From contig JBQCHL010000016.1 in assembly GCA_051954695.1 (NCBI GenBank), positions 50,979-114,978 of the forward strand: a DNA stretch of 64,000 nucleotides, given 5' to 3'. The notes under the pieces are model-generated. The model saw nothing but the letters and a program-made list of their open reading frames with translations, did not search any database and was not told where the DNA came from. Position 1 is the first letter of the stretch; each line of letters opens with the position of its first letter. Position numbers and translations under genes: made by a program. The stretch comes from Terrimonas_A sp051954695 (lineage in GTDB: Bacteria; Bacteroidota; Bacteroidia; Chitinophagales; Chitinophagaceae). Below, one piece after another: positions 26,973 to 35,092 of the stretch.

Positions 26973-27671
26973 ATGCCTGTAAAAACCCTGCCCCGGAAAA
27001 GAGCTGTTCGGAAAACGAGAAGTAAAACGAAAAAAAAGGGCGATATCGCTGATTCGTATAACGCTGTCAAGAAATTTGGCAACAAACAATATACGGGTAT
27101 GGCAGTTGGGCGCAGCCATAAATGGTATTATGACAAAGGTGTGTGGAGGGAAACCAAAATTACTCCCGATCTCTGGCGGGTAGCTTATGCAGTTACTAAA
27201 AGAAGGGCAGGGGAAGCTCCTGAAGGGTCGGGTGTGCCTGTGGGCACTGCTTATCATTGGTATATACTGGCACATCAGCGGGTGGAAAAACTAAATGCCA
27301 ACGATTACAGCACATCCCTTATAGGAATGAAATACAAACTGGCTCACCGTCGTGCAGATAAAAATAAATGGAGCGCTAAAACTCCAACACAAAGAAAACA
27401 CCTGATTGACTTCCTGAAGGAAATACTCCATCAGTTAGAATCAGAGGTAGTGCCATTGGAATTTGAATATAAAGACCAGGTATATAAAGGTGAGGCTGTT
27501 CCTCTACCTGAAACCTGTATCAATGGGATCTGTTATCAACTGGATATTACTCTTAATGATGAGAACATGGGAATAGCCCGCCATATGAAAAGCGGTTGGA
27601 AGTTGGATAAGAGTGATGATAAGAAATTTGTAGAAGCTCTAGGGAATGAAATCATGTCGCATTATAAATAA
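26973..27671 (+). CDS. Conserved hypothetical protein with basic N-terminus
   Basis: A 232-residue protein I cannot assign. The first 30 residues are a lysine/arginine-rich tail (LPRKRAVRKTRSKTKKK), and the body has GMAVGRSHKWYYDKGVWRET, a KRRAGEAPEGSGVPVGTAYH stretch and a helix FLKEILHQLESEV. It lacks a signal peptide and membrane segments. The basic tail suggests nucleic-acid contact. It starts a forward group with the decayed fpg gene (9-bp gap) and DUF72, so the three were once one operon. Confidence 0.75.
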   Translation: MPVKTLPRKRAVRKTRSKTKKKGDIADSYNAVKKFGNKQYTGMAVGRSHKWYYDKGVWRETKITPDLWRVAYAVTKRRAGEAPEGSGVPVGTAYHWYILAHQRVEKLNANDYSTSLIGMKYKLAHRRADKNKWSAKTPTQRKHLIDFLKEILHQLESEVVPLEFEYKDQVYKGEAVPLPETCINGICYQLDITLNDENMGIARHMKSGWKLDKSDDKKFVEALGNEIMSHYK

Positions 27672-27680
27672 AGATCTGCT

Positions 27681-28062
27681 ATGCCGGAGTTGCCCGATCT
27701 AGAAGTTTTTAGCCAGAATCTGGGGAAGCATTTAATGGGGAAGAAACTGACACGTGTAACAGTTCTGGAAAAAGGGATTAAATCAAATGTCAGCAGTTCC
27801 CGGTTAAAGAAGAGCCTGGAAGGAGCTGTGGTAAAAGCTGTATGGAGAGATGGTAAGGAATTGTTCTTTCAATTAAAAAATGAAGACGAGGGCAACTGTC
27901 AAGAATCTGCTGCTTGATCAGCATGTAGTACGGGGCATAGGGAACGCTTATGCAGATAATCCATAACGCATCCCGAAAGAAAAGCCCTACAGGAGCTCCG
28001 GTAAAACATGAAAAAAAGGACGTATCACTTATTATACAGACGAACAGGAATTATATACCTGA
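27681..28062 (+). pseudogene. Decayed formamidopyrimidine-DNA glycosylase (Fpg/Nei)
   Basis: Pieces of one Fpg/Nei gene lie in order in different frames. The N-terminus MPELPDLEVFSQNL with the catalytic proline start and WRDGKELFFQL reads to a stop at 27917. A second frame (about 27891-27967) encodes TVKNLLLDQHVVRGIGNAYA, the helix-two-turn-helix region. A third (about 27958-28020) encodes IHNASRKKSPTGAPVKHEKK, and a last frame encodes YYTDEQELYT before TGA at 28060-28062. Roughly 250 codons of an intact gene have shrunk to 127 codons by at least two deletions and frameshifts. The old stop still overlaps the DUF72 start in a TGATG. Confidence 0.85.
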
Positions 28063-28652
28063 TGGCAAAAGGGAAAATACATATTGGCACTTCAGGCTGG
28101 CATTATAAACACTGGAAAGGGGCTTTTTATCCTGCTGATATCAAAGACAAAGAACAGTTCGCTTTTTACAGCAAAAAGTTCATGACTGTTGAATTGAATA
28201 CACCGTTTTATCATTTGCCGCTGGTTACAATAGGCCCCATTCTTTTTCAACTTCCCCCATCATGGAAAATCAATACAGACCGGTTGAAAAGGTTTCTGTC
28301 TTTGCTCCCAAAAAAATACATTTATACATTTGAATTCAGGAATCATGATTGGTATAAAGAAGAAATCTACGATCTCTTGAAGAAATTCAATTGTGCATTC
28401 TGTATTTATGAATTGGCAGGCCATATGTCTCCGATTGAAATTACGGCCGATTTTATGTATGTACGCTTGCATGGACCAACTCAAAACAAGTATGAGGGAA
28501 GCTACTCAACCGCACAGCTAAAAAGTTGGGCCAGGCGTTGCCAAAAATGGCAACAGGCCGGTAAAGACGTGTATGTTTATTTTGATAATGACCAGGCCGG
28601 GTATGCCGCTTTCAATGCTCAAAAACTACTGGAGCTCCTCCGGAAAAAATAA
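28062..28652 (+). CDS. DUF72 (YecE-like) protein
   Basis: A 196-residue protein of the DUF72 family, a TIM-barrel fold of unknown biochemical role. The N-terminal IHIGTSGWHYKHWKGAFYP is the family signature, followed by FMTVELNTPFYHLP, FQLPPSWKIN, TFEFRNHDWY and YVRLHGPTQNKYEGSY. It is somewhat shorter than many relatives: the loop after FYHLP is abbreviated. I place the start at ATG 28062, overlapping the stop of the decayed Fpg gene, rather than at ATG 28008, which lies inside Fpg remnant sequence. Confidence 0.88.
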   Translation: MAKGKIHIGTSGWHYKHWKGAFYPADIKDKEQFAFYSKKFMTVELNTPFYHLPLVTIGPILFQLPPSWKINTDRLKRFLSLLPKKYIYTFEFRNHDWYKEEIYDLLKKFNCAFCIYELAGHMSPIEITADFMYVRLHGPTQNKYEGSYSTAQLKSWARRCQKWQQAGKDVYVYFDNDQAGYAAFNAQKLLELLRKK

Positions 28653-28698
28653 ATGGCATTTATTTTTCAATAGATAAGGTAATTAACCTGCAAGCTAT

Positions 28699-30180
28699 AT
28701 GAACAACCAGACAATTTTCCAGTTCTTCCACTGGTATTATTCAAAAGAGGGAAATCTGTGGAATCATGCAAAAGAACAGGCTCCTTACCTGGCTTCGCTG
28801 GGAGTAACACAAGTATGGCTGCCTCCTGCTTATAAAGGAGCCGGAGGGGTAGATGATCCTGGTTATGCTGTGTATGATCTTTTTGACCTGGGAGAGTTTG
28901 ATCAGAAAGGGACAGTCCGTACCCGTTATGGCACTTTGCAGGAATACCAGGATTGTATCCGGGCATTTCATGAAAACGGGATAAAAGTATTGGCAGATAT
29001 TGTTCTCAACCATAAAATTGGTGGTGATGAAAAGGAAAGGATATGGGTACAGAAAGTAGATGCAGAAGACCGGAATAAAAAAATTGGTGACCCATACCCT
29101 GTAGAAGCATACACGAAATTTACATTCCCCGGCCGGAAAGGGAAATATTCAAACTATATCTGGGACTGGCAGAGCTTTGCAGGGATCAGTGTAGATAAGA
29201 CGATCGATCTTATATTGAATGAATATACCAATGGCAAATGGGAGAACGTGCCCGGTACCGAAAATGGCAATTATGATTACCTGATGGGCAGCGATATTGA
29301 ATTCCGGAATCCCTATGTACGGGAAGAATTGAAGAAGTGGGGAATCTGGTATACAGAAACTACAGGAATCGACGGCTACAGGCTGGATGCGCTAAAACAT
29401 ATTAATCCTGATTTTTATCCGGAATGGCTTGATTTTTTGAAAGATCATTTTAAAAGGAATTTTTTATGCATTGGTGAATACTGGAGAAGCGAGGTGGGAG
29501 ATCTGCTTAAGTATATTGAAAACAGTGGCGGCAGAATACAGCTTTTTGATATCCCATTGCATTACAATTTTCATCAGGCCTCCCAAAAAGGCGCTTCCTA
29601 TGATCTGAGCCATATACTGGCTGATTCCCTTACGGAGAAGCGTCCTGAGCTCTCTATCACATTTGTTGACAATCATGATACCCAGCCTTTCCAATCCTTA
29701 CAATCTCCGGTGGAGGAGTGGTTCAGGCCTATGGCATATGCGCTGATCCTTTTACGGGAACAGGCAACTCCCTGCGTATTCTATCCTGTGATCTATGGTG
29801 CAAAATATTTTGATGGGAAAGATGGAGAAAAACAATATGTTGAGCTGATCCCTTTATCATGCATAGCTACCATGATGAAAGTCAGAAGGCATCTTGCTTA
29901 TGGCAAACAGGTTGATTATTTCGACCACCCCAATACCATTGGCTGGATAAGAGAAGGTGATGAAAAAGAAAACAGTGGTTGTGCTGTTGTGGTCACTAAT
30001 AGCCAGGAAGGATACAAGACCATGCTTATGGGATCTCGTCATGCCGGTCGTACGATGATCGATTGTTGCGGACAGCGAAAAGAAAGAATTAAACTGGATG
30101 ATCGGGGAGAAGCGACTTTTCCGGCAAACGGAGGATCAGTGTCTGTATGGATCTTTGAGAATGCGGTACTGGATAAGTGA
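28699..30180 (+). CDS. Cytoplasmic alpha-amylase (GH13)
   Basis: A 493-residue alpha-amylase without a signal peptide, matching the intracellular liquefying-amylase group (TIFQFFHWYYSKEGNLWNHA at the start). The four GH13 regions are present: DIVLNHKIGGD, GIDGYRLDALKHI with nucleophile D230, FLCIGEYW with acid/base E260, and TFVDNHDTQP with D327. The barrel is followed by the usual C-terminal beta domain. It probably degrades internal alpha-glucan such as glycogen. It is separated by 46 bp from DUF72, and a dehydrogenase fragment follows it. Confidence 0.93.
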   Translation: MNNQTIFQFFHWYYSKEGNLWNHAKEQAPYLASLGVTQVWLPPAYKGAGGVDDPGYAVYDLFDLGEFDQKGTVRTRYGTLQEYQDCIRAFHENGIKVLADIVLNHKIGGDEKERIWVQKVDAEDRNKKIGDPYPVEAYTKFTFPGRKGKYSNYIWDWQSFAGISVDKTIDLILNEYTNGKWENVPGTENGNYDYLMGSDIEFRNPYVREELKKWGIWYTETTGIDGYRLDALKHINPDFYPEWLDFLKDHFKRNFLCIGEYWRSEVGDLLKYIENSGGRIQLFDIPLHYNFHQASQKGASYDLSHILADSLTEKRPELSITFVDNHDTQPFQSLQSPVEEWFRPMAYALILLREQATPCVFYPVIYGAKYFDGKDGEKQYVELIPLSCIATMMKVRRHLAYGKQVDYFDHPNTIGWIREGDEKENSGCAVVVTNSQEGYKTMLMGSRHAGRTMIDCCGQRKERIKLDDRGEATFPANGGSVSVWIFENAVLDK

Positions 30181-30193
30181 TTCCCATGTAAAT

Positions 30194-30343
30194 CAAAATG
30201 AACACTTTTGGCATTCCAAAGACCTTTTCAAGCCTTCCGCTGCAAAAGAAGTATATGAAGAGGTAAACAATATGGGGATTACGATTACTGCATTGGTTAA
30301 TGACGGGGGCCAGGGCGAATGGGAGCCTTTTCTGGATTCACTG
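30194..30343 (+). pseudogene. Fragment of a short-chain dehydrogenase/reductase gene
   Basis: About 50 codons read SKDLFKPSAAKEVYEEVNNM and ITALVNDGGQGEWEPFLDSL. This matches the SDR stretch from the second Rossmann strand to the NNAG motif (usual form DLTKPGAAKEVYE...LVNNAGFG). The upstream glycine-rich TGxxxGxG segment and everything after the NNAG helix, including the YxxxK active site, are missing. It is followed directly by a hairpin at 30358-30392. Confidence 0.7.
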
Positions 30344-30357
30344 ATCTCTATTTTCAT

Positions 30358-30392
30358 TCAGCCAGTATCTGAGCTTTTCAGATATTGGCTGA
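30358..30392. terminator. Strong hairpin, likely bidirectional terminator
   Basis: TCAGCCAGTATCTGA and TCAGATATTGGCTGA pair over 15 bp (one G-U) with a 5-nt loop. The stop codon of the reverse-strand small gene lies inside it. No clean T tract is visible on either side, so termination is inferred. Confidence 0.5.
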
Positions 30393-30614
30393 ATGGCTTT
30401 TCTTATGTCTGTATGCTTTATCCCATTCCTGCATTGCTTCCTGGAGAGTATGTCCACAACCGAATATCCCTTCTTCATTATTATCACCCAGAACAAGATA
30501 ATACTGATCACCGTCCAGGTAAGCATCCGGCTGAAAGTTTCTTACTGAATCGGGAGTCCCGTCCATTGTGTAATCTACATGTATACGCTCCTTTTCCAAA
30601 GAAATTATTTTCAT
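30378..30614 (-). CDS. Small hypothetical protein
   Basis: A 78-residue protein starting at ATG 30614 (MKIISLEKERIHVDYTMDG). Its middle part, DAYLDGDQYYLVLGDNNEEG, and the end TLQEAMQEWDKAYRHKK look like a small beta-hairpin plus helix fold. I do not recognise a family. It has no signal peptide. It is convergent with the SDR fragment. Confidence 0.6.
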   Translation of the reverse strand: MKIISLEKERIHVDYTMDGTPDSVRNFQPDAYLDGDQYYLVLGDNNEEGIFGCGHTLQEAMQEWDKAYRHKKSHSANI

Positions 30615-30747
30615 AAAAAGCATTTGAAAAGGGTACTGCAATTGCTATGCCCATTAATGGATTTATTAGTTATCCACATAAATTCCCTCTGGCAAAATAT
30701 TGGCAGTGTATGGCAGACACAAAATCTCATCACAAAAACTTATAGCG

Positions 30748-30939
30748 ATGAAGACCTTATTATGCACAGCTTGTTTGAGCTTAGTACTATTATCGTTCGC
30801 CAGCACTGATAGTCGCTCGGTGAAGAAAGAGACATCCCATTGCGCAACTTATTCCAGTCCTGCACAGGATACGATTCCAAAGAAGGATACGTCCAACCGC
30901 AGAGACACAATAAGAAGAGACACATTGCGCTTCTTTTAA
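30748..30939 (+). CDS. Small secreted Thr/Asp-rich protein
   Basis: A 63-residue exported peptide. The signal sequence (MKTLLCTACLSLVLLSFAST) is followed by a polar tail with repeated DT pairs (DTIPKKDTSNRRDTIRRDT). Such short KDT/RDT-tailed secreted proteins are common in Bacteroidota but have no known role. I chose ATG 30748 because it opens the signal peptide; earlier in-frame starts would add an unrelated leader. A structured terminator follows directly. Confidence 0.6.
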   Translation: MKTLLCTACLSLVLLSFASTDSRSVKKETSHCATYSSPAQDTIPKKDTSNRRDTIRRDTLRFF

Positions 30940-30945
30940 AAACCT

Positions 30946-31024
30946 GCTGGCCATAAGGAAAAAGCCGGAGCGGAGAACTGAGCAGTTTCTCCCTTCCTGC
31001 CGGAGTACGATGGCCAGCTTTTTG
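30946..31024 (+). terminator. Large branched hairpin with T tract
   Basis: The outer stem GCTGGCCAT / ATGGCCAGC is 9 bp and is followed by TTTTTG. Inside it lie a CCGG/CCGG pair and a stem GGAGAACTG / CAGTTTCTCC with one bulge, giving a branched structure of about 75 nt. It is larger than a standard terminator and sits between convergent genes. Confidence 0.7.
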
Positions 31025-31025
31025 T

Positions 31026-31421
31026 TTATTTGCGTGATTTTTTAAATGCAGATCCATAGGCTGACGTTGAACTGACCGCAGGCTTCGTTAATAAAGCCAG
31101 GAGAATGATCAGGCCCCCCATCACTGCATAGGGCAATTTTGCATTCCGCTCAAAATCCAGCATATAAGGAGTAGTTATCAATAATATCCCCACCAGTATA
31201 TCCAACCATAAATGTATTCTCATTGGGATCACCCTTACATAACCTTTTTCATATCTTGTCAGCAAGCTGAATATGACAATGCAGATTTCTGCAACAAGCA
31301 TCACCCAGGGAGCATCGGTGTAAATGGAGAAGTCACAAATCCATAGCACTGCAATAAGAGCTATGGCATATACATAATCCAGCAGACCATGTATTCTTGT
31401 TGATATAAGCGGAAACAGCAT
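31026..31421 (-). CDS. SPW-repeat membrane protein
   Basis: A 131-residue inner-membrane protein with four hydrophobic helices and two SPW-type repeats, one beginning STRIHGLLDYVYAIALIAVL (residue 7) and the second MRIHLWLDILVGILLITTPY (residue 67). The C-terminal tail is serine and lysine rich. The function of SPW proteins is not established. It lies among other small stress-type genes. Confidence 0.75.
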   Translation of the reverse strand: MLFPLISTRIHGLLDYVYAIALIAVLWICDFSIYTDAPWVMLVAEICIVIFSLLTRYEKGYVRVIPMRIHLWLDILVGILLITTPYMLDFERNAKLPYAVMGGLIILLALLTKPAVSSTSAYGSAFKKSRK

Positions 31422-31518
31422 AAATCGGTTTTACATAAGGTAATACTGATGTATGCGGGACAGTAAGCAATATTTACTCATCCCGCATCATCGGCAATTC
31501 AGGAAGTGTTTGCGGATA

Positions 31519-32445
31519 TCAGCTCAATACCTGTGCATAGCTATTCATCTTATACATATTGATCTTGCTATACAAAGTTTTCCGGCTGATCTTTAATATC
31601 TCTGCAGTTTTCCGTTTGTTATTGTTAGTTTCCCTGAGTGTTTTATAGATCATTTCATATTCTGCCTGTTTCACTGCTTCTTTCAGAAAATCACGGTCAG
31701 TTGCTTTGAAATTCCGTATCTGTAATGGAAGTGACGAAAGATCAAGCATTTCGTTGGAAGGGGCCAGGAATGCTGCCCGTCGGATAGCTTCTTTCAATTG
31801 CGGCAACTGCCCCGGCCAGGGATAAAGCAACATCTGTTGCAGGCAATCTTCAGTTATTCCCGGAATATTTTTGTTCCATTCCAGGTTGGCTTTAGAGAGA
31901 AAGTAATTAGCTGCAAAACGGATATCTGATGCATGATTGCGCAACGACGGAACTTTCACTGTCTTTGCATCTTTCATTAATGGAAAACTCAGATGCTGCG
32001 GCAGATCACGATGAAATGATTTAATGTTAATGATAAGCTTCAGCGATAGCTGTTCGGCCAGCAATTTCAATAGCGCTTGTTGCTGATGAATGGGAAGGTG
32101 ATAGGGGTCGGTCAATAATACTGTACCGCCCAGCAGAGGCTCCAGCAACGAATCATTTGTAAATAATTCCGGGAGTTCACAATGCACAGGATGGGTAAGG
32201 TTGATCCGTGTGTTGCGTCCGGCCTGTCCATGACAGGTCAATATAAAAAATGGCTTATCAGCCCAGGAACTCAGGTCATGAATAGCTTCCGCTACCAGTT
32301 GATTGCCATCATCAGGTAAATTGGACAATACAATAGTCTGATGCTTCTCTTCAGCGCAGGCATAAACGATCTCCGACAATTTCCCCACGATCCTTGGGGC
32401 GGAATTCAGATTCCTGTTGACGGTTGGTACTTCTGTGTTTAACAT
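31519..32445 (-). CDS. NtrC-like regulator with degenerate AAA+ domain and Fis-type HTH
   Basis: A 308-residue protein aligned by eye to sigma-54 activators. SNLPDDGNQLVAEAIHDLSS (near residue 41) corresponds to the Walker A GTGKELVARAIH but lacks the GK. LLGGTVLLTDPYHLPIHQQQ (near residue 104) corresponds to Walker B GTLFLDEI but reads TD in place of DE. The GAFTGA loop is missing. The R-finger side and YPWPGQLPQLKEAIRRAAFL resemble the family's YPWPGNVRELxN motif. A Fis-type helix-turn-helix ends it (NKRKTAEILKISRKTLYSKI). It can probably bind DNA but not drive sigma-54 open-complex formation. Confidence 0.8.
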   Translation of the reverse strand: MLNTEVPTVNRNLNSAPRIVGKLSEIVYACAEEKHQTIVLSNLPDDGNQLVAEAIHDLSSWADKPFFILTCHGQAGRNTRINLTHPVHCELPELFTNDSLLEPLLGGTVLLTDPYHLPIHQQQALLKLLAEQLSLKLIINIKSFHRDLPQHLSFPLMKDAKTVKVPSLRNHASDIRFAANYFLSKANLEWNKNIPGITEDCLQQMLLYPWPGQLPQLKEAIRRAAFLAPSNEMLDLSSLPLQIRNFKATDRDFLKEAVKQAEYEMIYKTLRETNNNKRKTAEILKISRKTLYSKINMYKMNSYAQVLS

Positions 32446-32689
32446 AATTTAAATGGTTAAATGTCAAAAAAAAGGATTCAGGCCAAGGTTCGAAAAGAAT
32501 ATATAACCGCTGCAATAGGAGCATGAAAAGATCATGCCTATACTAATGCACAGATACGGGTTATTGAGGTGAAAGAAATTATTTCCGCACAGAAATAAAT
32601 GAAATAGTAGATGTATGTGTCCAGGCTTAGGATTAGACTTAAAATAAAGTTAACCCCTTTTAATCGGATTCTGATCAAATGTCAACTGT
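32446..32689. other. Non-coding stretch upstream of the NtrC-like gene
   Basis: No convincing gene, repeat or strong hairpin is visible here; it presumably holds the promoter of the NtrC-like gene. Confidence 0.4.
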
Positions 32690-32863
32690 TTACGATGTAT
32701 CCTTCAATGGCTGATCTCGTTTTTTCTCTGGATCAGCATCTACTTTTTTGCCTTTTAAATCACGGGTAGTAACTTTTTCTTCTTTACCCCGTTCCTCACC
32801 GGCAGCCTTATCTATATCCTGCTTATTGGCATTGCCCGGTTTTGGATATTTAATGCTTTTCAT
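32690..32863 (-). CDS. Small hydrophilic Lys/Asp-rich protein
   Basis: An ATG at 32863 opens a 57-residue reading frame, MKSIKYPKPGNANKQDIDKA and on to EKKRDQPLKDTS. It is strongly charged, has no hydrophobic segment and is probably disordered. Its composition and clean start/stop suggest a real gene of the small stress-protein kind, but I know of no family. It lies 33 bp downstream of the oxidoreductase gene in the same direction, so they may share a transcript. Confidence 0.5.
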   Translation of the reverse strand: MKSIKYPKPGNANKQDIDKAAGEERGKEEKVTTRDLKGKKVDADPEKKRDQPLKDTS

Positions 32864-32896
32864 TTTAATTTTTATTTACTGAAAAAGATGTGAGAA

Positions 32897-34033
32897 TTAA
32901 CTGATCTGGACCCGTTGACCGCTATTCATTGCTTCATAAATAGCCATTAAGACCTTTACATCACGCCGGCCCATTTCACCTGGTACCGGTGTGGCTCTTT
33001 TATTCTTGATAGCCATTGCAAAATCATCCATTTGTCCGGCCTGTTGTATCACACCAGGAAAATCGATCTTCCCTTCGCTTGTTTTGCCGGTGATCCCTTT
33101 ATAAGAATAAGCAGGAGAAAGTTCAAACCATCCTTTTTCTGCATCCACATGCAGCTGGTTCATATCTTCTGAATAGCTTGACTCGCATTCTGCTATCGTT
33201 CCATCAGGAAATTCCATCTGCCAGCTCAATGACTGTTCAATATTCTTAAACATTTCAGGGTTGGTTTTTTCGCCTTCTTTCGCTCTTACGGCAATAGGCT
33301 CCATTCCTGAGGTATAACACGCACCCTGTACACAATAGATCCCAACATCCATTAATGGGCCACCGCCTGCAAGAGCTTTGTTTAATCGCCATCCTTCCAC
33401 TTGGCTCAGGCCATCTTTTGCAATGATCTTTTTTACATTCCCAAATACCTTCTCTTTCGACAAACGGATCATTTCTTTAGTATGAGGCTCAAAATGGAGG
33501 CGATAACCTATAGATAACATTACTCCCGCCTTTTTGCAAGCCTCAATCATTCTGTCACAATCTTCCACAGTGATAGCCATAGGCTTTTCACAAATCACAT
33601 GCTTGCCTGCGTCTGCAGCTTTTATCACATACTCCGCATGAAGGGCATTGGGTAGTACCACATAAATGATATCTATGTCCGGATTGTCTTTTATGGAAGC
33701 AAAATTTTCATAGTTGTAAATATTACCATCAGGTATATTGTACTTACTTTTCCAGTCCATTGCCTTTTCTGGTGTACCAGTAACAATGCCAGCTAAAAAG
33801 CAATGCTCTGTTTTCTGCAAAGCTGGCGCCAATTGACCGCCGCTGTAATTTCCAAGGCCTACCAGGGCAATACCCAGTTTGCCTGCCGCTCTCTTTGTAT
33901 TCATATCCTTCCGTTTTTCGTCCTCCTGTTTTGCATTGGCACCACCGCCAAAAAACATGCTTCCTAGGGCAACCGCGGACACTTTAATGATAAATTTTCT
34001 GCGTGTATGGCCATTATTGCTGTAAGAAAGCAT
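32897..34033 (-). CDS. Gfo/Idh/MocA-family oxidoreductase with Tat-type signal
   Basis: A 378-residue NAD(P)-dependent sugar oxidoreductase. The N-terminus contains a twin-arginine-like motif HTRRKFIIKVSAVALGSMFF, so export through Tat is likely, as in glucose-fructose oxidoreductase. The Rossmann segment GIALVGLGNYSGG follows near residue 53, then IDIIYVVLPNALHAEYVIKA, CEKPMAITVEDCDRMIEACK (with the EKP motif) and GGGPLMDVGIYCVQGACY with the conserved DVGIY. The substrate is probably a sugar; which one is unknown. Confidence 0.92.
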   Translation of the reverse strand: MLSYSNNGHTRRKFIIKVSAVALGSMFFGGGANAKQEDEKRKDMNTKRAAGKLGIALVGLGNYSGGQLAPALQKTEHCFLAGIVTGTPEKAMDWKSKYNIPDGNIYNYENFASIKDNPDIDIIYVVLPNALHAEYVIKAADAGKHVICEKPMAITVEDCDRMIEACKKAGVMLSIGYRLHFEPHTKEMIRLSKEKVFGNVKKIIAKDGLSQVEGWRLNKALAGGGPLMDVGIYCVQGACYTSGMEPIAVRAKEGEKTNPEMFKNIEQSLSWQMEFPDGTIAECESSYSEDMNQLHVDAEKGWFELSPAYSYKGITGKTSEGKIDFPGVIQQAGQMDDFAMAIKNKRATPVPGEMGRRDVKVLMAIYEAMNSGQRVQIS

Positions 34034-34192
34034 ATAAATTGTTTGAGATCACGCATCAAAATCTCGGCCAAGGGTTCTGGTACGATTCACCGTTTGAAAG
34101 TGGGGGTACAGGAAAAATAAGCGGAAAAGAATAAACAGATTGTGAGGTAACATGTAAAGATCCGGCATCATAACCTGCTGGCTTTATACGAA

Positions 34193-34399
34193 CTAATGAT
34201 CGTCTACCCGGAAAGATACTTTACAGATCACGCCGTAACTGGCCAGTTGACCATCCTTTACATGAGCTTTAAAATCTTTCACGTACACCGAATCGATATT
34301 ATGAACTGTTTTTGAAACCTCGGCTACTGCATTCCGGATGGCATCATCAAAACTTTTCTCTGAAGAAGCGATCACTTCAATAACTTTTACAATAGGCAT
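34193..34399 (-). CDS. Dodecin family protein
   Basis: A 68-residue flavin-binding dodecin. MPIVKVIEVIASSEKSFDDA, AVAEVSKTVHNIDSVYV and the closing YGVICKVSFRVDDH match the beta-alpha-beta-beta fold that assembles as a dodecamer storing or buffering riboflavin or coenzyme A. The family tryptophan-type flavin-stacking residue is not obvious; the Y/D region is SVYVKDFKA. A small membrane-protein gene lies 27 bp upstream and may share its transcript. Confidence 0.93.
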   Translation of the reverse strand: MPIVKVIEVIASSEKSFDDAIRNAVAEVSKTVHNIDSVYVKDFKAHVKDGQLASYGVICKVSFRVDDH

Positions 34400-34426
34400 A
34401 ACAACATTATTTAAAGGTTAAGAGAA

Positions 34427-34525
34427 CTATATTTTCTTTTTCGTCCTTTTTGAATTGACTGCAATCATCAGACCCAGGAAAACAAAAAGCCCAGCCAGGA
34501 TGAATATTAATGGGAAAATGCCCAT
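34427..34525 (-). CDS. Small single-span membrane protein
   Basis: An ATG at 34525 opens a 32-residue frame: MGIFPLIFILAGLFVFLGLM then a basic tail IAVNSKRTKKKI. The arrangement is one hydrophobic helix followed by positive charges, typical of bacterial small membrane proteins. It lies 27 bp upstream of dodecin on the same strand. No homologous family is known to me, and the short length makes the call tentative. Confidence 0.45.
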   Translation of the reverse strand: MGIFPLIFILAGLFVFLGLMIAVNSKRTKKKI

Positions 34526-34631
34526 AGGCCCTTTTTAAGAAAAGCTGCAAGAATAGTGCTGAATGTTCCAAATCCTTTTGGCGAAAGATTTGGTATACAC
34601 ATTCATTATCTAACTATTAAAAATTATCTCT

Positions 34632-34883
34632 ATGCCCAGGTATTCAAAAAAAGCAGGTAAAAAAGTGGAAAAGGCAATGCACGAAAAGAAGAAGGGGACA
34701 CTGAAAAGTGGAAGGAGCGGTAAAAAGGTAACCAGCCGCAAGCAGGCTATTGCCATAGGCTTATCAGAAGCCCGTAAAGAGGGTGCAAAAGTTCCCAAAA
34801 AGAAAACAGCCAGAAAAAAAAGTACTTCCCGGAAAAAGACAGCGAGTAAAAAAAAGGCTGCAAAGAGAAAAAGCAGGGCTTGA
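34632..34883 (+). CDS. DUF6496 lysine-rich protein
   Basis: An 83-residue very basic protein. Residues 1-55 match the DUF6496 pattern (MHEKKKGTLKSGRSGKKVTS, then KQAIAIGLSEARKEGAKVP); the remaining residues are a histone-H1-like KK/RK tail (KKTARKKSTSRKKTASKKKA). It probably binds nucleic acid; no function is established. The stop overlaps the start of a small downstream reading frame (TGATG). Confidence 0.85.
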   Translation: MPRYSKKAGKKVEKAMHEKKKGTLKSGRSGKKVTSRKQAIAIGLSEARKEGAKVPKKKTARKKSTSRKKTASKKKAAKRKSRA

Positions 34884-34996
34884 TGAGCCTATTAATCGAA
34901 GCAGAATATGTAGATAAGGGAATTTATGCGGGGAAATACCTTCTCCTGAAAAAGGAAAAGAAGTATACACTTCTATTATTTGTAAAATCAAAATAA
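34883..34996 (+). CDS. Small 37-residue protein coupled to DUF6496
   Basis: The ATG at 34883 overlaps the TGA of the DUF6496 gene, an arrangement typical of translational coupling. The product reads MSLLIEAEYVDKGIYAGKYL and ends TLLLFVKSK. It is amphipathic with several lysines. I do not recognise it. The overlap is the main reason to take it seriously. Confidence 0.4.
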   Translation: MSLLIEAEYVDKGIYAGKYLLLKKEKKYTLLLFVKSK

Positions 34997-35092
34997 TCAT
35001 AATAATTACAATGGGCCAATCACCTATTCTAAAAGCAGCAGCTTGGCATGAATCTTACATCTCATCATTATTCCTCATTACAAATTTTAATT

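Noticed and set aside
28008..28061. An upstream ATG that would extend the DUF72 protein by 18 residues.
   Set aside because: Those codons lie inside the decayed Fpg sequence, and the conserved family start is at 28062.
30098..30616. A forward frame of 172 codons overlapping the amylase 3' end.
   Set aside because: Its middle is the SDR fragment; its start lies inside the amylase in another frame and its tail passes a hairpin and an opposing gene.
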